Below, one piece after another: positions 1-5,513 of a DNA stretch of 5,513 nucleotides. Position 1 is the stretch's first letter. Every line of letters starts with the position of its first letter. Made by a program: the position numbers and the translations under genes. The notes below the pieces were generated by a model. It worked only from the letters and a program-made list of their open reading frames with translations, had not been told where the DNA came from and searched no databases. The stretch is taken from positions 1 through 5,513 of the forward strand of contig JAEDFA010000077.1 in NCBI GenBank assembly GCA_016293005.1, given 5' to 3'. Origin of the DNA: Treponema sp. (lineage in GTDB: Bacteria > Spirochaetota > Spirochaetia > Treponematales > Treponemataceae).

Positions 1-1679
1 TTTTCTTCTTCAGATTTTTTTGATTCTTCTTTTTGCTTTTCAGATTTTAAATCGTCAGGCACAATAAGTGCAGGTGAAAAAGAAGGCGCATTTGAAACTT
101 GATTTGATGAATTTTGAAGCGGCCATGAAAAAATTGTTCCTGAAATTGTTGCAGAAATATTTACAGGCGTTATCTGCGACGGATAATAAAATTTTCTGTT
201 CGGGGAATAAGTTTTCCATGCGCTGACATCTTGAGTTTGAATTTCTTCTGTGTCAAGAGTCTGCGTTGTATAAGAAGAAAAAGCGACAGAAGAATTAAAT
301 GAAATAGATGCCGAATTTAAATACGGTTTTATTACCTTAGGAAGTGGAATCGTATAAGAACCTGAAAGTGCCCAGTTAAAAGAAGAAACTTCGTTTATAG
401 TGCGTTCTTCAGTGCTTTGGTCAACAGAAGAAGTTAAAAATCCAATCCAGTCCATCGTTTCATTTCTGGTTGAAAAATCATCATTAAAATACGGATCTGA
501 ATAAAGCGGAACATTCAAATTCAATGTAAACGGCTTTGTCAACGCAAGTTTTAAGGAAATTCCATACCGAAAAGGAAGTTTTATTCCCAAAAGGTTTGAT
601 TTATCGTAATATTTTACACCCGACGGACTGAACGGAGAATATTTTGCACCGTTTCTAAAAACAGTATCAGTAAAACCCACCCTTGTTGAAAATTCAACAC
701 TTGAAAAAACTGCTTTTGGTTTAAAAACACCTTCAAGCCCTACAAGCCAGCCTAAATTTGAATAATAATCGCCTAAAAGTTTTAAATAATCAGTTGTATT
801 TCCCGAATAATTTGTATCAAGGTTGTGCAGAACAAGCCCCTCAAGTTTTTGTTCCTTTAATGTTGACGGACGGATAAAATTAAAAAGCGCTTTAAGTTTT
901 TCTGTTCCATCGCCGTCAGACGAAGATGAATTTGAAGATGTGTCGAGAGGCTTTCTTCCATAAAGATATGTTGTAGTCTGAATAAAATAGCCCTGCCTCT
1001 GATCGATTCCAAAAACAGGATTAAAAATAAGTTCGTCTTTAGGATAATAAAAAGCAGGAAGATAAATTACGGGAACAGGACCTACAAAAAGAAGCGCATT
1101 AAAAAATGAAAATTCACCGCCGGGAAGAAGCCAGATTTTTGACGCTTTAATTTTCCAGTGTGGATTTATATCGTTACAGAATGTCAATACACCGTCTTTA
1201 AAAGCAATCGTATTCGACTGAGAACGACCGAAAATATCGCTTGCAACTATCAAAGTTGAACCACTAGGAAGATTAATCGCATCGGACTGAGTTTGAACTA
1301 CCCGCCCATCATCAAAAACGCCTTCAAGAGTTGACGCATTGAACATAAGTGAAGATGCCGTAACAGACTGAGAGCCTGATGTTGAAGTCGTCTGCTCAAG
1401 ATGAACAGAACCTTCTGCATAAAGCATATCGCTAGTTCTATCAAATTTTATTGATTCAGCGGAAATTACATTTTTATTTGAACCTTTTTCAACTGTGAGT
1501 TTTACATTCCCAGAAAGAATTATGCAGTCATTTCCAGTATCTTTATCTTTTTCATAGCGTGTTGAATTGGCATTGTCGATTGTAATTACAGTTCTGTTAT
1601 TTTCCTGTGAAAAAAGAAACCCAGAATGGAAAAATATGAGAAAAAAAAGAATGCCTTTTATTTTATACAAAAACTTCAT
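1..1679 (-). CDS. lptD: LptD/OstA-like outer-membrane assembly protein, N-terminal 559 residues (3' end outside window)
   Basis: Probable outer-membrane beta-barrel of the LptD (OstA/Imp) family, which in diderm bacteria inserts lipopolysaccharide or related glycolipid into the outer leaflet. My translation from ATG 1679 is open for 559 codons to base 3, with no stop or frameshift. It begins with a signal peptide (residues 1-25). An OstA/LptA-like beta-jellyroll of short alternating strands follows, about 30-180 (for example GNVKLTV near 58-64 and AEGSVHLEQ at 88-96). Next comes the LptD-type junction at about 198-240, with GPVPVIYLP, a Pro/Tyr-rich stretch and G-rich turns. From about 260 there are repeated amphipathic strands rich in Tyr, Phe, Ser and Asn, typical of a barrel. 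The segment 541-559 is highly charged. Only two cysteines are visible, C52 and C168, both before the barrel. The gene lies 75 bases downstream of uvrA. The start could instead be an in-frame ATG at 1721. Family assignment is fairly secure; the transported substrate in this organism is unknown. Confidence 0.82.
   Translation of the reverse strand, partial: MKFLYKIKGILFFLIFFHSGFLFSQENNRTVITIDNANSTRYEKDKDTGNDCIILSGNVKLTVEKGSNKNVISAESIKFDRTSDMLYAEGSVHLEQTTSTSGSQSVTASSLMFNASTLEGVFDDGRVVQTQSDAINLPSGSTLIVASDIFGRSQSNTIAFKDGVLTFCNDINPHWKIKASKIWLLPGGEFSFFNALLFVGPVPVIYLPAFYYPKDELIFNPVFGIDQRQGYFIQTTTYLYGRKPLDTSSNSSSSDGDGTEKLKALFNFIRPSTLKEQKLEGLVLHNLDTNYSGNTTDYLKLLGDYYSNLGWLVGLEGVFKPKAVFSSVEFSTRVGFTDTVFRNGAKYSPFSPSGVKYYDKSNLLGIKLPFRYGISLKLALTKPFTLNLNVPLYSDPYFNDDFSTRNETMDWIGFLTSSVDQSTEERTINEVSSFNWALSGSYTIPLPKVIKPYLNSASISFNSSVAFSSYTTQTLDTEEIQTQDVSAWKTYSPNRKFYYPSQITPVNISATISGTIFSWPLQNSSNQVSNAPSFSPALIVPDDLKSEKQKEESKKSEEE
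3..59 (-). other. Charged K/E/S-rich low-complexity segment within the LptD-like protein
   Basis: Residues 541-559 run from PDDLKSE into an almost unbroken Lys/Glu/Ser/Gln stretch ending at the window edge. It follows an Asn/Ser/Pro-rich linker (about 522-540). Such composition does not form barrel strands and is probably a disordered insert or loop between strands. The reading frame stays open through it. Its full length cannot be seen. Confidence 0.6.
1605..1679 (-). other. Signal peptide coding region of the LptD-like protein
   Basis: Residues 1-25 read as a classical Sec signal. A short basic n-region (MKFLYKIKG, three Lys) is followed by a hydrophobic core rich in Leu, Ile and Phe, then a polar end near FSQ before ENN. 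There is no cysteine lipobox, so a lipoprotein is unlikely. Export across the inner membrane fits an outer-membrane barrel. The exact cleavage site is a guess. If translation starts at the upstream in-frame ATG, the n-region is 14 residues longer and still basic. Confidence 0.7.
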
Positions 1680-1692
1680 TAAAATGAATTTG

Positions 1693-1721
1693 ATTTTATC
1701 ACAAATATATTTTTTTGTCAT
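1693..1721 (-). promoter_or_regulatory. Candidate sigma-70-type promoter for the LptD-like gene
   Basis: On the minus strand, ATGACA at 1721-1716 (one mismatch to TTGACA) is separated by exactly 17 bases from TAAAAT at 1698-1693 (one mismatch to TATAAT). The -10 element ends 13 bases before ATG 1679, so the expected transcription start leaves a leader of only about six bases. No Shine-Dalgarno sequence is visible before that ATG. The -35 hexamer overlaps the alternative in-frame ATG at 1721; if that codon is the real start, this promoter cannot serve full-length translation. AT-rich DNA gives such matches by chance, so confidence is moderate. Confidence 0.45.
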
Positions 1722-1754
1722 TTAAGCCATGAATACAAGTTTTGAATGCTAAAC

Positions 1755-4601
1755 TCACATCGAGGCTTTTGTAAGCATTTCTTTTATAAATTTTCCAGTA
1801 TAAGAGACAGAATTTTTTGAAACATCTTCAGGCGTTCCTTCTGCAATTATAGTTCCGCCTCTAAAACCACCTTCAGGCCCGATATCGATAATCCAGTCTG
1901 CCTGACAGATAACATCGAGATTGTGTTCAATCATTAAAACTGTGTTTCCCTGATCCACAAGCCGCTGAATTACATTCATCAGAAGTTTTACATCTGCAAA
2001 ATGAAGTCCGGTCGTAGGTTCATCCATAATGTACAAAGTTTTTCCTGTTGAAACACGAGCAAGTTCATTTGCAAGTTTTACCCTTTGAGCTTCTCCACCT
2101 GACAAAGTTAAGGCATTCTGACCTAATTGAATATAACCTAGCCCTACAGATTTTAATGTTTCAAGTTTTCTGGAAATGTGAGGAATTCCCTGAAAGAAAG
2201 AGCAGGCTTCTTCTATTGACATATTAAGCACATCATTTATGTTTTTACCCTTGTACATTACATCTAGAGTTTCCCGATTAAAGCGTTTTCCATTGCAGAC
2301 ATCGCACTGAATAAAGACATCTGGAAGAAAATTCATTTCTATAGTGATAGTTCCACTTCCCTGACAATTTTCACATCTTCCGCCTTTCACATTAAAACTG
2401 AACCGTCCCTTTGAATAACCTTTTGCCTTTGCTTCTGGAAGACTTGCAAAAAGATCTCTTATAGCATCAAAAACGCCGACATAAGTTGCAGGATTGCTTC
2501 TTGGAGTACGACCGATTGGACTTTGGTCAATATTAATTACTTTATCGATGTTTTCTATTCCAGAAATAGAACCGTATTTTCCAACAGGAAGATTTGACCG
2601 CATAACTTTATTTGATACAAGCGGAAAAAGAACATCGCTCATAAGTGTAGATTTTCCGGAACCTGAAACGCCTGTAATACAAGTAAAAGTACCAAGCGGA
2701 AGTTCTACAGAAACATTTTTAAGATTGTGTTCAGTGACGCCCTGTAAATTTATAAAAAGACCGTTCCCCTTCCTGCGTTTTTCAGGAATTTTCATATTTA
2801 AAGTGCCTTTTAAATACTGACCTGTAAGACTTTCTTCGATATTCATAACTTCACAAGGAGTACCAGAAGCGACAACCTTTCCGCCATGAATACCTGCACC
2901 CGGTCCTATATCGATTAAAAAATCTGCCGTACGCAAAGTCTGCTCATCATGTTCAACGACAATAACAGTATTTCCCTGATCCCTTAAATAAGTAAGTGTG
3001 TCAATTAATTTCTGATTATCTCTCTGATGAAGACCGATAGAAGGTTCATCGAGAATATACATTACGCCAGTCAAACTTGAACCAATTTGAGTTGCAAGCC
3101 TGATTCTCTGTGCCTCACCGCCCGAAAGTGTTTCTGCAGGACGCTCAAGAGTAAGATAATCAAGACCGACATTCTTTAAAAATTTAAGGCGTGAATTTAT
3201 TTCTTTTAAAAGCTGACAGGCAATTTTTTCTTCTGACGGAGAAAGGCTTAAGTTTTCAAAAAATTTTATTGATTCTTCTACAGAAAGCGCAGAAAGTTCC
3301 ATTATGTTTTTTCCACCAACTGTAACACCAAGAGCTTCTTTTCTGAGGCGTTTTCCATTACAAACCGTACATTCGGAAACTGACATAAATTTTTCTTCCA
3401 TTTTTGTACGCTGAGTATCTCCCCACGCTTCCTGATAACGCCTTTTTACATCATTTAAAAGTCCAAGCCACGGTCTATTGTATTCACTGAAGCCTTCTCC
3501 ACTCTGCTTCTTATAAATCCAGTGAAGATTTTCATTTGGATTTCCGTTTACAAGATAAGAATACTGATGTTCCGACAACTCATTAAGCGGCGTATCAAGA
3601 GAAAAGCCTGCATGTTCTGCAACTGCTGAAAAAATACAGTGATTCCAGCTTGAAGACGGATTGTAAAACGCAATTGCTCCTTCATTAAAACTTAAAGATT
3701 TGTCAGGAATTATCTTTGAAAAATCCCATTCCATTTTTTGCCCAAGCCCGGTACATTCAGGACAGGCGCCAAAAGGATTATTAAAAGAAAAAAGACGAGG
3801 CTGTAATTCTGGAATTGAAATTCCGCAGTCAGGACAGGCATTTTTCTGGCTGAAAAAAACTTCTTCATCTTTATCTTCCGTTCGCTTTAAAACGATTATA
3901 ATTCCGTTTGAAATAGAAAGAGAGGCCTCAACAGAATCAGAAAGCCTTTTTCTTGAATCCTGAGATATTACGATTCTGTCAACTATGATTTCTATTGTAT
4001 GCTTTTTCTGCTTGTCAAGTTTAATATTTTCATCAAGGCTTGTCGTAACTCCATCGATTCTTGCACGGATAAAGCCCGATTTTTTTGCATCTTCAATAAT
4101 TTTTTGATGCTCGCCCTTTTTTCCACGAATTACAGGAGAAAGAATCTGAATCTTTGTTCCTTCTGGCCAGCTTAAAATTGAATCGATAATCTGGTCAACG
4201 CCCTGTTCGCAGATTTCCCTTCCACATTCAGGACAATGCGCATGACCTGTTCTTGAAAACAAAAGTCTGTAATAATCGTAAATTTCTGTAATTGTTCCCA
4301 CAGTTGACCGGGGATTCTTATTTGTAGATTTTTGTTCAATTGCAATTGCAGGACTTAAACCTTCTATCATATCTACATCAGGTTTATCCATGCTGCCTAA
4401 AAACTGTCTTGCATAAGAAGAAAGGCTTTCCATGTATCTCCGCTGACCTTCTGCAAAAAGAGTATCGAAAGCGAGGGAACTTTTTCCGCTTCCTGAAAGC
4501 CCTGAAATTACAACAAGTTTATTTCTTGGAATATCGATATCAATATTTTTTAAATTGTGCTCCCTTGCACCGCGGATTATAATTTTATCGTTTTCAAACA
4601 T
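1755..4601 (-). CDS. uvrA: UvrABC excinuclease subunit A (DNA damage recognition ATPase)
   Basis: UvrA is the damage-sensing ABC-type ATPase of nucleotide excision repair. As a cytoplasmic dimer it finds bulky lesions and loads UvrB, which then recruits UvrC for incision. The 948-residue product has the family's usual length and is complete. The N-terminal ATPase has Walker A at 34-41 (GLSGSGKS), signature LSGGEAQR at 492-499, Walker B ending in D518-E519 and the H-loop H551. The C-terminal ATPase has Walker A at 644-651 (GVSGSGKS), signature at 833-840, D860-E861 and H893. Zinc-binding cysteines are present: C256/C259 with C280/C283, and C743/C746 with C766/C769 (19-residue spacing). CxxC pairs also occur at 123/126 and 411/414, as is common in UvrA. 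The start is fixed by a Shine-Dalgarno AGGTG five bases upstream and by the usual N-terminus (IIIRGAREHNLKNI). It lies 8 bases after the membrane protein gene, so the two are probably co-transcribed. No SOS-type operator was recognised. Confidence 0.98.
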   Translation of the reverse strand: MFENDKIIIRGAREHNLKNIDIDIPRNKLVVISGLSGSGKSSLAFDTLFAEGQRRYMESLSSYARQFLGSMDKPDVDMIEGLSPAIAIEQKSTNKNPRSTVGTITEIYDYYRLLFSRTGHAHCPECGREICEQGVDQIIDSILSWPEGTKIQILSPVIRGKKGEHQKIIEDAKKSGFIRARIDGVTTSLDENIKLDKQKKHTIEIIVDRIVISQDSRKRLSDSVEASLSISNGIIIVLKRTEDKDEEVFFSQKNACPDCGISIPELQPRLFSFNNPFGACPECTGLGQKMEWDFSKIIPDKSLSFNEGAIAFYNPSSSWNHCIFSAVAEHAGFSLDTPLNELSEHQYSYLVNGNPNENLHWIYKKQSGEGFSEYNRPWLGLLNDVKRRYQEAWGDTQRTKMEEKFMSVSECTVCNGKRLRKEALGVTVGGKNIMELSALSVEESIKFFENLSLSPSEEKIACQLLKEINSRLKFLKNVGLDYLTLERPAETLSGGEAQRIRLATQIGSSLTGVMYILDEPSIGLHQRDNQKLIDTLTYLRDQGNTVIVVEHDEQTLRTADFLIDIGPGAGIHGGKVVASGTPCEVMNIEESLTGQYLKGTLNMKIPEKRRKGNGLFINLQGVTEHNLKNVSVELPLGTFTCITGVSGSGKSTLMSDVLFPLVSNKVMRSNLPVGKYGSISGIENIDKVINIDQSPIGRTPRSNPATYVGVFDAIRDLFASLPEAKAKGYSKGRFSFNVKGGRCENCQGSGTITIEMNFLPDVFIQCDVCNGKRFNRETLDVMYKGKNINDVLNMSIEEACSFFQGIPHISRKLETLKSVGLGYIQLGQNALTLSGGEAQRVKLANELARVSTGKTLYIMDEPTTGLHFADVKLLMNVIQRLVDQGNTVLMIEHNLDVICQADWIIDIGPEGGFRGGTIIAEGTPEDVSKNSVSYTGKFIKEMLTKASM

Positions 4602-4605
4602 TTTT

Positions 4606-4611
4606 ACACCT
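4606..4611 (-). promoter_or_regulatory. Ribosome binding site of uvrA, overlapping the upstream stop codon
   Basis: The minus strand reads AGGTGT at 4611-4606, leaving five bases between AGGTG and ATG 4601, a good Shine-Dalgarno spacing. The TAG stop of the upstream membrane protein gene (4612-4610) shares its AG with this site. Ribosomes finishing the first gene therefore cover the start site of uvrA, which suggests translational coupling. Confidence 0.75.
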
Positions 4612-5143
4612 ACATTGGCATCACAATAACTTCAGCACCTGATGAAAGACCTGAAATTATAGACGAAATTGCCCCAAAAACACCTAAACTTGCAAGAAGC
4701 ATAATTATTCCTGCAAGAAGAACGCCTAAAGTTACGGCAAGAACAGTCGATTTAAAATTCATATTTAAAAAACTTGCAGCAAGAGTTCCAGTCCATGCAC
4801 CTGTTCCCGGGAGAGGAATCCCTACAAACAAAAAAAGCGCAAAAAAAAGTCCTCGTCCAACTTTTGACTGCAATTTTTCACCGCCTTTTTTACCTTTTTC
4901 AATAAAAAACATACACATCTTTCCGATATAGCGTTTATCACATCCCCATTCAAGAAATTTTCTTGCAAAAAGATAAATTACAGGAACAGGAAGCATATTT
5001 CCAAGTATACAAATAGAATAACAGAAAATAATTGAAAATAAATCATCAGTGTTCATCAGATTCCATGCTGCTGCAACAGGAATTGCACCACGAAGTTCAA
5101 TCAACGGAACCATCGAAATAAAAAAAATCAAAAGATATTTCAT
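4610..5143 (-). CDS. Small integral membrane protein, COG2426 / 'small multidrug export' family (PF06695-like)
   Basis: A 177-residue membrane protein that resembles the COG2426 family, labelled in Pfam as putative small multidrug export protein; that transport role is poorly supported and the true function is unknown. Hydrophobic segments lie at about 1-27, 35-62, 98-125 and 132-163. A basic, Lys/Gly-rich cytosolic-type loop (about 67-97) sits between the second and third. Family hallmarks are ELRGAIP at 16-22 and VGIPLPGTGAWTG at 107-119, the latter a Gly/Pro-rich re-entrant-like motif also reminiscent of DedA-type proteins. Length is normal for the family. The ATG at 5143 is preceded by a promoter-like sequence but no Shine-Dalgarno motif. 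The gene precedes uvrA by 8 bases and probably shares its transcript, although no functional link to DNA repair is evident. Confidence 0.85.
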   Translation of the reverse strand: MKYLLIFFISMVPLIELRGAIPVAAAWNLMNTDDLFSIIFCYSICILGNMLPVPVIYLFARKFLEWGCDKRYIGKMCMFFIEKGKKGGEKLQSKVGRGLFFALFLFVGIPLPGTGAWTGTLAASFLNMNFKSTVLAVTLGVLLAGIIMLLASLGVFGAISSIISGLSSGAEVIVMPM

Positions 5144-5150
5144 AGATAAA

Positions 5151-5180
5151 ACAATACAAAAAAACGAGTAATTCAGTCAA
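5151..5180 (-). promoter_or_regulatory. Candidate promoter for the COG2426-type gene and uvrA
   Basis: The minus strand has TTGACT at 5180-5175 (five of six to the -35 consensus), an 18-base spacer, and TATTGT at 5156-5151 (four of six to the -10 consensus). Only seven bases separate the -10 element from ATG 5143, so transcription would begin at or within a base or two of the start codon. The site lies just downstream of the pgk terminator, where a new promoter is expected. The -10 is weak, and the placement is inferred from consensus matching only. Confidence 0.5.
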
Positions 5181-5189
5181 CATGAAACT

Positions 5190-5241
5190 AAAATAAAAAA
5201 TGCTGAAAAAATGAAAACCATCTGTTCAGCATTTTTATTTT
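5190..5241 (-). terminator. Intrinsic terminator downstream of pgk
   Basis: An inverted repeat pairs AAAAATGCTGAA with TTCAGCATTTTT (bases 5196-5207 and 5225-5236), giving a 12-base-pair perfect stem around a 17-base loop. Pairing can extend outward through a further A/T-rich stretch if one A is bulged. Read on the minus strand, the stem is followed by a T-rich tract (TTTTTATTTT, counting the end of the stem), as expected for Rho-independent termination of pgk. The mirror strand is also T-rich, so it could work in both directions, but no plus-strand gene is seen here. The stem has only three or four G/C pairs, so strength is moderate. Confidence 0.7.
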
Positions 5242-5242
5242 T

Positions 5243-5270
5243 AAACCCGAAAAAGCATTTTATCGGATTT
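5243..5270 (-). other. Weak stem-loop in the pgk 3' untranslated region
   Basis: On the minus strand AAATCCGA (5270-5263) can pair with TCGGGTTT (5250-5243) using one T:G wobble, leaving a 12-base loop. It starts 28 bases after the pgk stop codon and precedes the stronger terminator. Only three T residues follow before an A-rich run, so on its own it is a poor terminator. It may be a 3'-end stabilising hairpin or chance. On the plus strand the wobble becomes a C:A mismatch, which favours minus-strand RNA. Confidence 0.35.
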
Positions 5271-5298
5271 ATTTTTTAATTCATTTTAATGTTCAAAA

Positions 5299-5513
5299 TT
5301 ATTTTGTTGCAAGAATAGCAATTCCAGGAAGTGTTTTTCCTTCAAGGAATTCCAAAGAAGCTCCACCACCAGTTGAAACGTGACTCATTTTGTCAGCTAG
5401 GTTGAATTTATTTACAGCAGCAACAGAATCACCTCCACCGACAACAGTCATTGCACCGCGTCCTGTAGCTTCTGCAACAAGCTGAGCAACAGTAGCAGTT
5501 CCTTTTGCAAATG
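5299..5513 (-). CDS. pgk: Phosphoglycerate kinase, C-terminal 70 residues (5' end outside window)
   Basis: The end of the glycolytic enzyme that transfers phosphate between 1,3-bisphosphoglycerate and ADP, giving 3-phosphoglycerate and ATP in the cytoplasm. The frame begins inside the conserved FAKGT segment. It continues through an Ala-rich helix to the nucleotide-binding motif VVGGGDSVAA, whose Asp belongs to the Mg-ATP site region. Then come the near-invariant KMSHVSTGGGASLEFLEG with its Gly-rich catalytic loop, and the C-terminal LPGIAIL ending ATK before TAA (5301-5299). Two bases of a further codon remain at the window edge. The fragment is highly conserved and intact. It is followed by a hairpin and a terminator, so pgk is the end of its transcription unit. 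Confidence 0.96.
   Translation of the reverse strand, partial: FAKGTATVAQLVAEATGRGAMTVVGGGDSVAAVNKFNLADKMSHVSTGGGASLEFLEGKTLPGIAILATK

Noticed and set aside
1..1679. Possible pseudogene or frameshift in the LptD-like gene, as it has no stop in the window
   Set aside because: Translation from 1679 stays in one frame for 559 codons with continuous family-like features; it simply runs off the edge.
1755..4601. Possible UvrA2-type paralogue or drug-resistance UvrA-like ABC protein instead of housekeeping UvrA
   Set aside because: Full length, both zinc-binding cysteine sets, the insertion region between the N-terminal ATPase halves and the canonical N-terminus all fit housekeeping UvrA; the paralogues I know are usually shorter and lack part of the insertion region.
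2494..4931. Several plus-strand open frames of about 80-124 codons opposite uvrA and the membrane protein gene
   Set aside because: They lie wholly or mostly antisense to strongly conserved coding sequence, resemble no known protein, and show no ribosome binding site or promoter I could support. Their composition is what the reverse complement of the real genes produces.
4610..5143. DedA-family or SMR-type multidrug transporter
   Set aside because: The GIPLPGTGAWTG motif recalls DedA, but the length, the ELRGAIP motif and the segment order fit COG2426 better. SMR proteins are about 110 residues with a conserved membrane Glu in a different context.
5279..5292. A 14-base string AATTCATTTTAATG after pgk that also occurs on the opposite strand over the lptD start (1677-1690)
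   Set aside because: It is A/T-only apart from two bases, in different contexts and orientations, and is expected by chance in DNA this AT-rich.
5144..5298. Riboswitch or small RNA in the 155-base gap
   Set aside because: Apart from the two hairpins and the promoter, no conserved riboswitch core or independent RNA-gene structure was recognisable, and the promoter leaves no room for a 5' leader.

Overview
The window looks like ordinary chromosomal DNA from a low-GC spirochaete, most likely a Treponema of gut, rumen or oral type. The assignment rests on three things: strongly AT-rich DNA with A/T-ending codons, the character of the proteins, and a uvrA gene followed directly by a large LptD/OstA-like outer-membrane protein gene. 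From memory, that order matches Treponema pallidum TP0514-TP0515. Genus is an inference; no rRNA or other marker is present.

Every gene lies on the minus strand, so transcription runs from high to low coordinates. In that order: the last 70 codons of pgk (phosphoglycerate kinase, 5513-5299); a 155-base gap holding a weak hairpin, a good intrinsic terminator and a promoter; a small COG2426-type four-helix membrane protein (5143-4610); a complete uvrA (4601-1755), 8 bases after it with its ribosome binding site overlapping the previous stop codon; a 75-base gap with a possible promoter and no convincing terminator; and the first 559 codons of an LptD-like outer-membrane assembly protein (1679 to the window edge), still open at base 3.

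The pgk unit ends at the terminator. The membrane protein gene and uvrA appear to form one transcription unit, and lptD may be read from that unit, from its own promoter, or both. The gene functions are unrelated: glycolysis, an unknown membrane role, nucleotide excision repair and outer-membrane assembly.

I found no mobile element, CRISPR array, tRNA, rRNA or defence-type system, and no sign of an undescribed system. The points worth a second look are modest: two genes (COG2426-type and lptD) lack a Shine-Dalgarno sequence and have promoter-like -10 elements almost against the ATG, suggesting leaderless or near-leaderless mRNAs; the lptD start is ambiguous; and its product carries a highly charged K/E/S-rich segment at the window edge, in a lineage some of whose members lack classical LPS.
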